Positions 12,601 through 24,583 of a DNA stretch of 64,000 nucleotides are shown here, one piece after another (position 1 is the first letter of the stretch; the number at the start of each line of letters is the position of its first letter). Under the pieces are notes generated by a model. The model did no database searches, was not told the origin of the DNA, and was given only the letters and a program-made list of their open reading frames with translations. The stretch spans positions 1 to 64,000 of the forward strand of contig AZLU01000023.1 in NCBI GenBank assembly GCA_002224055.1. Direction: 5' to 3'. This DNA comes from Pezizomycotina sp. ARF18. Taxonomy: Eukaryota > Ascomycota. The position numbers and the translations under genes were made by a program.

Positions 12601-13223
12601 GATTAATAAATTGACGGTTAGTTAAGTATACAGGTACAGCAATTCTCTCGCATCTAATCCGGACACCCGAAGCATTCCAGGAAGACTCAACAAAAGATTC
12701 ACCACGATCTCGAATCCTTTGTCTGTAAAGCCCTTCTACTTCGAAAACGCGCGCGTTCTCTGCTTGGGGCCGATTATTCGAAATTTTAAGCTCATTTCTC
12801 TAGGTTATGATGATCCTCCATAGACCAGGGGCCGCGCGAAGGTTTCTAGAGAGCCATTTTCAGTATGGCGCTCACGAGATTGGGGAAACTGGTTCTTGTA
12901 TCTTATTTGTTTATATTCATCTTTATTAAGTGTAATATTAACTACGAGTAAGTAAGGTACCAAAATCTAGGCCATAGCCCCCGAAAGGTTCTTTCGTCTG
13001 ATCATTTGCAAAGGAATGTCGTGCAAGGAAATTAGAAACTAAAAAATAAAAAGCATAACAACCTTCCATTATCCCGACCCATAACACCGATATCCTCCTC
13101 GATTTGCCATAACCATTTCATTACAAATAACAAAAGATAGTGGAGTAGTTTGTGGCATTTCCAAATTGGAGTAATTCCGAAATCTCTTCGGAAATGATGA
13201 ATGAATTTGAAAAAACCGGGCGT
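9655..13223. other. 3.6-kb stretch without recognisable genes
   Basis: Frames here are short and without domain, signal-peptide or intron support. The plus frame at 9981-10346 is open but its product is unremarkable. A perfect 16-bp palindrome (GAGCTCTATAGAGCTC) sits at about 9936-9951. The 12180-12620 part is somewhat A+T-rich with TA steps, perhaps a weakly RIP-affected remnant. Confidence 0.4.
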
Positions 13224-13840
13224 TTAGTTGTGATAACCGTGCTTATCGTGGTACTTGTAGTACTTGCCCTTCCAGATTAAGTTGTAGTAACCGCCGTGCC
13301 ACTGGTACCTCCAATAGCTACCGTGGTCGTTATAGTTATAGTAGTCTCCGCGCCAAAAGAACTTCCAGTAGACGCCATTCACAATGTAATTGTAGTAATC
13401 CCGTGCCACTGGTACTTCCAGAAGCCGCCGTGGCGGTCGATGTAGTTGTAATAATCGCCATTGTGTCTGTACTTCCAGTAGTAAGAGCCATGGTCGTTGT
13501 AATTGTAATAGTCACTGTGCCACTCGTACTTCCAGTAAACGCCCTTGATTATGTAGTTGTAGTAGTCACCATTGTGTTTGTACTTCCAGTAAACACCGTT
13601 GATCTTATAGTCGTAGCCCTGGCCCTTGTACCAGTACTTCCAGTGATGGGAAGGGCCACTGTTGCCACGAGCTTCAATATCGGCGGCGGCGGCAGGTCAG
13701 CGATAGCTACGGGTTCGGCGACGGCGGCAGGCTCAGCGATGGGAGCCGGGACGGGGTTCGCCTCAGGGTTAGCGATGGGACCGGACCAGCAAGGACGCCG
13801 GTGGTGAGAGCGAAAACGGAGGCTATTATGGCAACTTCAT
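13224..13840 (-). CDS. Secreted Tyr/Trp-rich tandem-repeat protein (frame-broken)
   Basis: The ATG at 13840 starts a hydrophobic leader (in the next frame AIIASVFALTTGVLAGPV), then a Pro/Ala/Glu/Val spacer (APIAEPAAVAEPVAIAD). From about 13690 the protein becomes a tandem array of roughly 20-residue units of the form GVYWKY-x(3)-GDYYNY, about eight units with variants such as HGSYWRYQW and KGKYYKYHDKH, ending at 13224. Reading the leader, spacer and repeats together needs several one-base frame changes. Tyr, Trp, Gly, Asn and His dominate the array; no Cys and no Lys-Arg pairs separate units. A wall or extracellular-matrix role is possible but is inference; I do not recognise the family. Confidence 0.55.
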
Positions 13841-15920
13841 TTGATATAGGTATAAGAGACTTTTATTTAAGCGAGGGTATGATAAGTAGTAACGATTTTC
13901 TGGAACGATTGACCAGTAAAGAAACGATTGTCTAGAGGAGAAACAGTTGAGATCGTTGCTGGATGCTGGATGAGAATAGCTAGCGAGACAAATGAATGGG
14001 ATGATGGGGGTTTTTATAGACCAAGAGCACGGCCGCAAAATCTTCCCTGTATATTCTACTATAAGAAACAAACAAAATATAGCCTTCATACTGCTCTATA
14101 GTAATCACGACATTACCTGTCCGAGAGGTATCATGGCACGTACATGTACATACATAATGTGCGAAAATAGTAACAGTCATATGTGTGAGAGATGCCTTTC
14201 CCTACTGGAGAATATACCGTAGTCTCCACACGTTTATTTTCGGTTCCAAGCGAACTTACTAGAGCCTCTCTTGGGGACAAAGAAATGTCTTTCTTTTTTC
14301 TCGGATCCGTGGTACCGAAAGAGAAGACCTGGGTGGCGGAGCAGGGAATGGCTAAGATTACGCCCAGGATCATTAATAAATTGTATTACTATCTTACCTG
14401 GATAAAGAGGGGTTTCAAATTAGAAATCTGACTGCAGGATATCAAAGCAAAAATACCGTACTCACTAAACCGAACTCCTACTACTGCAATAATGATGATT
14501 ATACCAAGGCTTTCCCAATCTTCTCAGTTACTTACCGAACATGGTAATTATTCGATTATTATTTTTAGCAGTCTAGGACTACTTATCTATCCAAAGGAGT
14601 TGGCCAGGACATTTTCTTGGTAGGGTATGTATGGTGAATTGGGGGCGAGCTGGCTATGGTGGTGCAATCTGACCACAAAGCACACCATTCCTTCGTCGTT
14701 GTTCGCCCATTTCAAGTATCTTTTCAACAATCTTGTCAAAATACATACTCAATCACCACTATGGTTGCTGCCTCCAAGAACTTTGTGTCGGTTCTCGGCA
14801 GGGCCGGAAACTATTAAAAAAAAAAAAAAATCTGCTGGCGAACCGTGCGCATAGCCTCCTCGGCGAACGGCCAAAGGAGCAGAGGGTTGGCGCGCCTTAC
14901 TATAGCTAAGACAGATGCCCTTGGCACTGACAGGATTACTTCTCATTTTAAAAATCGGTTTTTTTTATATGTTTCTTGAATCATCTTATATTACAAATAA
15001 TCATTTGCGTTAGTGAATGCCTTTTGCGTGTTGACTCTTGAGTACCCTATTGACGTGCGTTTTGCTCCGTATCTATCGTTCCATATTACGTTAATTGCCA
15101 TACCATCTGTGGGGAAACTCCACTAGGAAAATGATTAAATATAGATTTATTTTCTTGATCCGAGGAGAAGCGAAATTTACGGTTCCCACATCTTCAGGAT
15201 CACGATATATGATAGTCCCACGACGTGACCGTGAAAGAAACAAAGGAGACGGTCCGTGTTTTTGTTCTGTTGCTACCGTTGCAGAGGGTGATTTACAAAT
15301 TCAATCGGAGACAAAGGGCTCGAGGTAATACATGTTGTCTAGGCCTAAAGAGAGAAAATGAAAGAGGCCGGGATAACAGAAAAGGGAAGAAAACAAAGTA
15401 CCCTAAGGAAAGCGAATCCACTCGGGCTCACGCACATGTCCTTCTAGAGGGCTTGCTGCATGATGCAAGGGTATAAGTAAATACCCTTCTTACTATGAGT
15501 CCTGACTCCACAAGAATCCGTCCTACAGAAATATTAATCTACGAGTCTGTACTCACCCCACGAGGTGGGGCTGGCCTCGCAAGCGCAGGCACTTTTGTGG
15601 CCCGATATCCTGCCGGTACTATTGGAGATGTTTAAGCTATAGCCACTCAGGGAAGCTTTCTTAACAGGTATACGTATTTTGCTCCTACTGTCCAACTTTG
15701 GCAGGAAGCAAGGACGGCTATTGCTCAATATAGGAGGATATAGAATCGGTATGCAGTGCGAATGGTCTAGGAATCATACAATTTTTCAATGTCACCCATA
15801 TTGGAAGAATATGAACGGAAATTTCCATCCCAATTCTCTCAAGATCGTTTATTGGGAGCAAGCTAACGTGTACGGAATGAACTAACTAAGATATTATATT
15901 TCCAGCCGCGAGAACTTTAC
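13841..15920. other. Intergenic, no gene found
   Basis: Only short frames without support. An A-run lies at about 14816-14830. Confidence 0.45.
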
Positions 15921-17168
15921 CTAACGGTCCGGTGGTGTTGCTGATTCCCCTTTGATCGATTCATCCACAATGCGCGATGAAATGTCAGATGGTAATTTTT
16001 CGTCCTTCATGTCTTTGGATGCTACGGTAGTTAGATCTTGCGACTTAGCCATTTTCGCCAGGGATTCATTGCCGCTCCGCATTCTTCTACTCCTCCGTCC
16101 CATGATCTCCAAGACACCTGAGCGGCTTCTGCCGCTACCGATCCGGCGTCTGAATCCCAACCGGCTGGTCAGCAGACGAGGAGCATACTGTAGTATGAGT
16201 GTTCTGATAGCCGGGACGCATATTGCAATGATGGTCAGGCTAAATTTGGCCTGTACCCACGCCGTTAGCTTGCAGCCGTTGTACGTGATATCAGCTTCCT
16301 TGAACATCTGGATGACGAGGATCAGGCGCGGGACTTCGGCGGCCAGCGATAGTGCACCCAGAAGAAACATTCCAGTTACAGCTAATTTTTCCCTCTTCGT
16401 GAGTGAAAGACGCCAAACTACCCTGATCGGAAGGATTCTAAATCTTCGTTAGAGTAAATCACATTTCGATGAATCATGCAACGCTAACGGAACAACACAC
16501 AGTATAAGAACGTCCCAAAAAGGTACCAGGGCATTGAGCGTGGAAAATATCGGCACCCGCGGTATACACTTTGCACCGGTAGGTCCTTCCAGAAGGCGAC
16601 GGGTTTGCATTGGAAAATAATCAAGAAAATCGAGGCGAACAAGTGCACAAGTCCGAGCGTTATAATGATTACGATAGCCCTGTGGAAAAACGAGAAATCT
16701 CTGGAGCTTCTTCGAGGCACTATACACCAGTAGAACGTCATAACGGCAATCTTATTGAGCCATACTACAACCGAGAATATGATTTCGTTGAGGTAGAGAA
16801 ACCATGTTCTCGACTCGAGTTCGCGCCGGTTCGTGTCCCATATGTGGTAGCAGACCTTGCGGACCTCGTTGGCTAGTTTTAGGGCAGTCTCAGATTTAGC
16901 TGCTTTCCTAGGCAGGCGGGTTTGAGGGTTTTCTACGTACATTTACCTCCAGCTACGCAACATCGTCAGTCAGGGCATAATAAGCGGCATACACATTGCA
17001 CATAGTGTGCGGCGATACTATTTACTCACCAATAATGTCGGATGACTGGTAAATGAACGTCCCTATCCAAGCGATGAATACCATCAAGTCGTCCGTTCGC
17101 ACCTGCTTTACCACATTCAGCTTTGCGAATAATCTGAGCGCGACGAAGATTCCAGCTATCCCACCCAT
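15921..17168 (-). CDS. PTH11-like fungal rhodopsin-fold membrane protein (frame-broken)
   Basis: Exon 1 (to 17030) reads GIFVALRLF, then VRTDDLMVFIAWIGTFIYQ, matching the family pattern of a helix, a conserved DD pair and another helix. A 97-nt intron (16933-17029, GTGAGT...GTAG) joins in phase to exon 2, with WFLYLNEIIF, KIAVMTFYWCI, a long helix and FQCKPVAFW, the Cys of which typically pairs across the extracellular loops. One frame change leads to KCIPRVPIFSTLNALV; a further short intron probably lies near 16440-16500. The last exon has VVWRLSLTKREKL, the helix MFLLGALSLAAEVPRLI and a Ser/Arg/Lys-rich cytosolic tail. The family is PTH11-related seven-helix receptors implicated in surface sensing. 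The N-terminus is uncertain: a minus frame from 17472 could supply it. Confidence 0.7.
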
Positions 17169-17472
17169 ATGTAATTATACGCTCATGAAGATTTAGAATC
17201 TCTCCTTTTGGTAGGCCCGCTAGGAAAAGGTCGAGTATCGTGACGAGCGTTGTCGTGCTCGCTACCGAGTCCCCGAAAGCGTTTTTTCTAGCGTGCAGGT
17301 CTTCTTGCAATGTGCGAATAAGCGAAGTTGACGAATTCTTTTCGGGATTTTTCACGAGATCTTCGACGATATTCCACATAGAAGCATTCCTGAAAGGCGA
17401 AGCGTAGAGGACAAGGACGCCAAATTGTAGCAGCTGGTTGGTAGCCGAAGCGTTCAGGTGAAGTAAGGACAT

Positions 17473-18229
17473 GGCCGCAATTACTTGTGAAAAGGGGATT
17501 TTGTTTCGATCGCGTTCACGATATGTCGAGATCCATTGTAGTGTTTGTTTTCTTCATTCTTTGTTAGTTGACCTGCAAATGTAATGAATGTCTGTGTCCC
17601 AGCATAGGGTAGCTGCTTTTATAAGGATTGATTGATAGGTAAATACCAATATCGTAAGACGCACCGTCGCGATACGCATAACAAATGGCATATGGATGAT
17701 GGATCCGCTCTCGAAAACTCAACTTCGCAAATTTGAGACCTGCACGGCGCCACCGGATGATTATCATGATATCTTATTGGACAAGAAGTCGAGCTGCCAG
17801 TAGATAACTAGGTAGACCTGGAAGCTACCCCACCATTCTAGGCGAAGAAGTTCTCCGAGACCTGGATTTTGTTGGCTTTCTCGGGGGATTTCGAATAACT
17901 TTTTTGGGCCAATTTTCGTATTTCTTGGATCCCGCTGATACCTAGCTATACCAGTAAAGGAATAGTCAAATTATCATCCGTTGGCGTTAGCGAGCGGGGT
18001 CACAAACAAACCAAGCACACGTCTTCATTCAATTGCCTCGCATCCCAATGCGAGAGAAACGGCGCTTGTTGACTTAACATGTTCGACCGCACTAATTCAA
18101 AGACTTTTTACTTCCCTCTAGCTTCAGCGCGAAAATAGCACCCTTTAAGGTGAGGCATGGGGCGACAGAACCATGAAAATTAGATACGTCGGATTGTTGC
18201 TTTGTGTGTGAAGCTGCTGGCGCAGATGT
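17473..18229. other. Intergenic, no gene found
   Basis: Normal composition; no supported gene. RIP-type sequence begins at about 18230. Confidence 0.5.
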
Positions 18230-21000
18230 ATACTATATCTAATAATATAGGATAAGATCGAACTTATAGATTTGACTGTAGAACTAACTATTCTAACTAA
18301 GGGAATATACGATACTATATATAATAAACTAACGATACTATAATCTTAATAATATATATAATCTACCTCGACGGCTCGTAGAGCCTTATTATTATAATTT
18401 TTAATATCTCTAGCTAAAATTTAATATCTCTAGCTAAAGTTTTTTACTTTTTAGCTATACAGTTCTCTATCATAAATGTTGGGACACCTGCTCAAGTAGG
18501 TCTAGATTTGCCCGGAATGACACGTTCTGCTTATAACATAAAATAGTGCTAAATGACGGGATCCGGCGATATTAAATTATTATAAAATGTCTAATTATAA
18601 GATAGGTATTAACGCTATAGCTATAAATTTATTAAATAAATATTTATAATATAATCGGTAACTCGCTAATAATCTTGTTTATTAACAATTTAAATAGAGG
18701 TTGTTTATAAGAATTTTATTTAATTTATTAAAGATAATATAGTCGATAAATCGATATTTATCTTTATAAATCTAAGCCGAGGTACCTAAATCTATAAACT
18801 AACCTTTATTATTTAGATCTTAAAAGAAAGCGTAGAATATTCTATCTATAAAAGTAAAAAAATAAACATAACCTATCTTTTTAGTTATATCTTAACTCTA
18901 TATAATTATCTTCTTTAAGACTATTTTCTTTATTTATTTAAGTATCTTATTAAAATTCTTTTTAAAGTAATCTATTTTAAGATAATATATCGGCTTTTTA
19001 ACTACTTTTCTTTATAATAGTTATATATTTAAGAATTAGAATTATTTTTAGTTCTTTATAAGTATCTAATTAAAGTATTTTTTAAACGATTACTTTAATA
19101 TTTTAAAAAAGAGTCTATTTTTCTTTTTTAAATAATTTTTTTAATATATTAGCTTAAATTTATATTTATTAGTTTTCGCTCTTTAATTTATTAGTATTAA
19201 GTATATTAAGTTTTATTTTATTTTATATAGTTTTTTAAGAATTACTATCTTAACTTATTTAAAGGTTAGTTTTTCGATAATCTTCTCTAATCCTTTTAAT
19301 ATAGTTAAAAAAAATTTTTTTATATAATATTTTTAATTTAATTATTATCGCTATATTTAAGAGCGGCTTATAAAATTAATTTAAAAGTTTTTTATTAAAG
19401 ATATTATTATCGATAGTAAATTTTTTTTAATAATCTATTTAACTCGCTTATAGTAGAATTAGGCTATAAAATAAAGATATTAATTTTTTTTTAAAAAGAT
19501 CTAAGATATTTTAAGTCTTATTTTAAGTTCTTAAAGTTTAGTAGTTCTAATAGGTTAAAATCTTTATACTAGTAATTTTATAATATTTTAGAGTTTAAAA
19601 TTAATTATTTAAGATATTATATAATATAATAGTATAGTATTAATAATATTAATAGCTTAGTTTTTATAAATTTATAAATATTTATTTTTTAAGAATAGTT
19701 TTAGGTAAAAAAATTAATTAGAGAATTTTTTAAGAGCGTTTTTAAAAAATTAATTTTTTTTATTATTTTAATAAGATCTTTAATATTATTATTAATATTA
19801 GTTTAAGGCGCTTTATTCTTAGACTTTAAGCGTATATTTTTAGTCGGTATAGAAGTGTCAGGCATCGAGCAGGCTCGGCACGGCACGTGCTGCTAGGGTT
19901 GCTAACCCTAATGGTATGTCAACACCATGGCCTGACTATCACCAGTTCACCACTGGTTATTCTAAGTAATACTCAATACATACCTTTTACCTAACGATCT
20001 CCCGTGAATCAGTAAGAGGCCTATCGACTCATACCGAGTGCTAGCAAGTCCCTTACATTATAACCAGTGGTGAACTGTGATAGTCAGGCCATGGTGTTGA
20101 CATACCATTAGGGTTAGCAACCCTAGCAGCACGTGCCGTGCCGAGCCTGCTCGATGCTGACAAGAAGACTAACTAGAGGTAGAGCTTTATTAAAGAGAAG
20201 CCGAGGTTTAAGAAAAGATTTTTAGCTTTTTTATAGCGTCTAACTTTACTTTTTATATATTAATAAGTTTAAAGCTAGGCTTTGTTTTTTTAAGATAGGA
20301 GGTTTAAGAAAGTCTACGTAATAATATTATTCTTATATTAAGTACTTATATAAAGAAATAGTTATTAATATTATTATAAGTAGTTTAAGCCGTTTTTAAT
20401 AAATATTAGATAGCTTTTTCTAAGACTCGATATTTTTTTTTTTTTAATATAAGTATTTAATATCTAGATAATAAGGTTTAATAAATAAATAGTAATTATA
20501 AAGAATATTATTATAATTTTATTATTAAGAAGTTAAAAAACTCGAGGAAAATTCTCTAGCCTTAAGAGATTATATTAAAAGATAAGAATTAGTAATTTTA
20601 AGTATTTTTTTATCTATAGTATCTCGAGAGTACTCTCTTTAAGCCTTTTTCTATCGGTTAGATTATTAGAATAAGTTAAGACTTTAATCTATTATATTAG
20701 CCGTAGCTATATATATATATATAGATTATTAGATTAAGGAGTCTCGATAGTAAAGAGATTGTCTTATTAATATAGAGAGCTTATAGCGTACTATAGGAAT
20801 TATTAGTAACCTGTTGAGGCTTAGTTGTACGGCTCGAGGAGCTTTGATTGTAATAATATTTATTTACAACAATTTTACTCATATCTATAAAATAAAAAAT
20901 GTCTCTTCTTAAATCTTAACCCGACTAGTAGAATAAGATAGCTACCCTAATCCCTAGCTCTTAGTAGAGATCGGGGTAGGTCGGGAGGGAATTTTTTATC
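18230..21000. repeat. Second RIP-degraded repeat block
   Basis: Extremely A+T-rich, TA-rich and CA-poor sequence without usable frames, interrupted by the normal-composition MITE at 19856-20162 and a short normal patch at about 18475-18560 (starting TGTTGGGACACC, a TG-start as seen at the ends of LTR elements). It is interpreted as one or more old repeat copies heavily degraded by RIP; the family cannot be assigned. It lies between the PTH11-like gene and the truncated copy C of the local family. Confidence 0.8.
19856..20162. mobile_element. MITE-like inverted-repeat element, 307 bp
   Basis: The element begins TGTCAGGCATCGAGCAGG and ends CCTGCTCGATGCTGACA. The two arms are inverted repeats of about 105 bp, differing by a few single-base gaps, around a core of about 95 bp. 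A direct repeat AGAAG occurs immediately outside both ends (19851-19855 and 20163-20167), consistent with a 5-bp target-site duplication. It has no coding capacity, so it is a non-autonomous DNA transposon or MITE mobilised by an enzyme elsewhere. Its normal base composition inside a RIP-degraded block shows it either arrived later or was too short for RIP. Confidence 0.85.
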
Positions 21001-21019
21001 CCCCTCAATGATCCTCGTG

Positions 21020-21750
21020 TATTTTCATACGTTAAATCGTGGACTTACCCTGTGCAATGCACCGCTCTTAGAACCCAAACTTCGTTATTGGTAATCAGCC
21101 AGTCGACGGTGCCCTGAAGAAAAATGAACTCCTGGCCGGTGGGAATCAGACTGAGGCGAACCCCGACCGAATCGCCAGATCGGAACCCGCGCCACTTGCC
21201 AGAGCGTCCTCCCTCGATGAGACAATGACGGTCCTGCCGCCTACGATGCGGCCTACAACGAAAGCGCAGAACTTATCAGGAAACTAGGATGGTTCCCGCG
21301 TGAAGCCAATGGCTTATTCCACTACATTTCAAGGCGGACGGGCTAGTAAACCACGGCATCCATCCCTAAGCCGAAGATAATTCGAAACCGCAAGTAACGA
21401 ACGAAACCGTGGTGCAACAATATGCTCCGCCAACTTCCGACCGTACTCCAGCCTCGACACCTCGCCGCGTCCCTAGTATTGTCGGAGATGAGAAGAAATC
21501 GCTTGATGCTAGGATATCCGAACTGAAATATGACGAACAAGACGAGCTTGAAATCCTTAGAGAAATTGTTAAGGATGAGGTGGGAAAGATTTTGCCGCGC
21601 CGAGATGAACTGAAAAGATGGGAATTGGCCAAACAGCGCATAAAGGGCAATGCCGCGGTATCGGAGGAGGTGAAGAGCACGCTTTTAGAGAGACCAGAGG
21701 AAAAGGCTCTGCAGAAGAAGAAGGCCCGTGAGCATCATGCTGCTGTATAG
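21020..21750 (+). pseudogene. 5'-truncated copy C of the local coiled-coil family
   Basis: The recognisable part is 21409-21750, a charged coiled coil (DARISELKYDEQDELEILR, then DEVGKILPRRDELKRWE and VSEEVKSTLLERPEEKA) resembling the C-terminal coiled coils of copies B and D in layout. Upstream to about 21020 the sequence has coding-like pieces such as AYNESAELIRKLGWFPREA, split between frames, and then meets the RIP block. No Zn-cluster or middle domain is present. It is likely a remnant whose 5' part was lost at the repeat boundary. Confidence 0.4.
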
Positions 21751-22377
21751 GACATTACCATGAGGAACATGCCTTGATGAATTACGATCATGATGAAAAC
21801 GCCGGCATTATCTTTTCTACTAATATACTCCACCTATCTTTGTACCAAGCGGTTCTAGCCTTACGCTCCTATTAGGTTTCTCCATCCTAAACCTTTTATT
21901 ATCTGCTTAAGTATTATTCCAAAGCTTTTCCCCTAAGACCTTGTTCCCAAACCTACGCTATTATAGAGTTATTAGTAGACAAAGTCTATCTTTCTAAGCA
22001 ATGAGTAATCTGGTTCCGGCGAAATCCGCCAGCGTGTCGCGACGCAGTAATATTAGTAATATTAGGAGACATTCAAGTTCTTAGGGTTGTATATCTAAGA
22101 GTCAAATTCTCTATAAATACCGCTAATAAGAGCATCAGATTTAGGATCTATACTTATACTGCTTATATTTTCTCAACGGATTATATAGGAATTCTCCTTG
22201 ACTTGCTATAGTTAATATAATCATTCTCATCCACCTTATCCTATGAATTTCTAAACCTGGAATGCCTTTGAAGTGGTGGTAGCGATAAGCGATAAAGGGG
22301 CGGTGATTAATAACAACAATAACAACAATCAGCGAGAAATTGACAAATCCAGTAATCAACAACACCCAGAACCGACG
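21751..22377. other. Intergenic upstream of the complete family member
   Basis: No gene found. This stretch should contain the promoter and 5' UTR of the gene starting at 22378; no clear core element could be picked out. Confidence 0.5.
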
Positions 22378-24583
22378 ATGACAGAGGATCACGACGTCGC
22401 GATGGAAGACCAGAATAGCGATCGAGCAGACGAGTCGTCACCATCAATTATACCCGCGCGAGAGGGTGCTCACGCCTCTCAGGCCAGCGAAGAAGACCAG
22501 TCAACGCCGTGGCGCGACATCGAACTGCGCGCGTTCTCGTCGCGTGGGCACGATTCGGCGGCGCTCGCTAAGCAGCTACGGACGCTGCAGGAGCACGTGG
22601 GCTTCAAGACTGCGCGTCGCATGGTGAACAGACAGGTATACCGCCGCATATCGCGCTTCATGGGGTTTGAGAAACCGTTACCGGAGGACTTCATCATCCA
22701 TACCGGAGACGTCCAGAATGCCGTGTATGAGGCTCTAGCGCACAAACTTGGCGATAGGGAGACGCTGGACGACGCCGGTTTAACCGAAACAGAATTGAAG
22801 GAAGTTGGAGGGGAGATCGACTCGTATGGATTTTTGGTAAAAGATAGTAATACGACGACGGTCGCGGCGCCGACTGTTCCGTCGAGTGACCCTGCGGTCG
22901 CAAGGGACACTATCACGGTAGAAGGAGACAACGATCTGACGCGGCGGCCAACGAGTAATGGATCGAACGGGACAGAGTCTGGCATTCAAGTGAAAGGCGA
23001 AAATGACGATTACGACGAAGCTGATGAGTACGACGACTCTGAAGTCGTCTCCGATCTTCAGCAACTTGAACAAGCTGGGCAGCCTCGCGAACAAGAGAAC
23101 GTCCAGCGTTCTGAACTACGGTGTCTTCCATGCAGATACAGGCATAATAAGGTAAGTCCCAAAGGCAGCATTAATGCGGAACTATTTCTAACGGCGATAT
23201 TCCCTTTCTAGTGTGACAGACGTCTTCCGGTTTGCAGTTCCTGCATAAAGTCATATGGACCAGATAACCGGACACACCTCTGCGTGTACACAAGCGCGAA
23301 GATAGTGGGCCCCGTCCTCGTCCCGGAGATATACAAAATAGGCGATAAAATCGAGCGCGGTCGGCCAAAGAAGAGAGGGCCTTTTGATTCTCCGCCGCGT
23401 CCATCACAAAGTGGCGCTACCCCAGTTGTACCTAGCAGTACTCCTGGCATCACCATTATTCCTCTCAAAGATGGGCAACTTCCACCACATCACGGAAAGG
23501 GTCATTGGAAGAAGTTGCGGAGGCTCGAAATCGACAGGCTGAGGAACATTCTCCTGCATTGTTTACGTTCGTAATCCCTACCCCCCCGTATCTTCTTTTC
23601 CATGATTCCGATTATGAGCATTACAATAACAGATTTTTCATCAGAGCGCGACCTTGGTTTTAAACCACCCGCAATCCACCGTATGCAGTACGATTTCTTC
23701 CTCCCCGAATTCGCTACTTCGAACGGCTACGAAATTATAGCACCCGACGAGTTTCTTGAGCTATTCAAGACGCGCGATCCCTGGCGGTGGCCGCTGAGCC
23801 TGTGGAGCATGATCCCGCACATGATCAAGGACGGTATCATCTCATTCGTCCGTCCAGGCGTTAAAAAAGACATCCCGTTCTACATCCGCGATTACTACGT
23901 CCGCGAAGCGAAGAAGGAGAAAGATGGCTGGGAAGACGTCCTAGGCGAACGACCATCAATGGATGACGTACCCGAAGACCAACTAAACATGCCAGCGAGG
24001 GATAACAGGCAGTTTACCCGGAAAAGGCAAAAGAAAGAGAATGTCGTATCACGGTCCGGTCATTGGTGCGGACGGAATTGTAACCGCTAATAAGAGGCAG
24101 AGGACAGCTGGCGATCATTCGTCGTCGGGTTCAGATTCGGATTCGGACGTGGGGAATTTGTCGTCGTTCGTTTCTCCGCAGACGCCGAATACATCGTTTG
24201 TGGCGGCGTCCGCTTCTTCAGCGAATGCGAACCGTGTACGTCCGACGGCGTTCTCTACGAGTTTCCGACCGAATCAGCCTGCGCCTTCGACGACGCCGTC
24301 CGAGCCGCCGAAGGAGGTAACTCCAGGCCGCATCAGGGATCTCGTGCAGTCGCTAAATGGGGAGATAGCGGACTTGAGGAAGCTCGCGGCCTCTTCTAAT
24401 AACGCTCTCGTCCGGATGACTGCCCAGGAGGAATGTGAGCGGCTCAAGTCCCGCTTTGATGAGCTGAAGGAGCTGGAGTCTGCTGAAAGGGAGCTTGAGA
24501 GTATTCCAGGCCTCAATGCTGCTGTGAGAAAGAGGATGGCGGACGCTCTTCTGAGGAAAGCTATGGAGAAGAAGGAATCTTGA
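22378..24583 (+). CDS. Complete family copy D: Zn2Cys6-like protein with conserved middle domain and coiled coil
   Basis: The start is the ATG at 22378 (MTEDHDVAMEDQ); the frame is open further upstream but without ATG. Exon 1 (22378-23151) has a helical region ending EIDSYGFLVKD and an acidic linker, then RCLPCRYRHNK. A 60-nt intron (23152-23211, GTAAGT, CTAAC branch, CTAG) leads in phase to CDRRLPVCSSC, completing C-x2-C-x6-C-x6-C-x2-C-x12-C, a Zn2Cys6-type cluster at about residues 249-282 with an unusually long last gap. A second intron (about 23567-23632) precedes the middle domain (IIAPDEFLELF, RDPWRW, DGIISFVRPG). A third intron, best candidate 24012-24096, joins to a Ser-rich linker and a C-terminal coiled coil. 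Product about 665 residues. DNA binding is inferred from the Cys pattern and basic residues; the middle domain is not one I recognise. Confidence 0.75.

Noticed and set aside
22479-22985. 168-residue minus-strand frame
   Set aside because: Opposite strand of exon 1 of copy D, which has intron and motif support.
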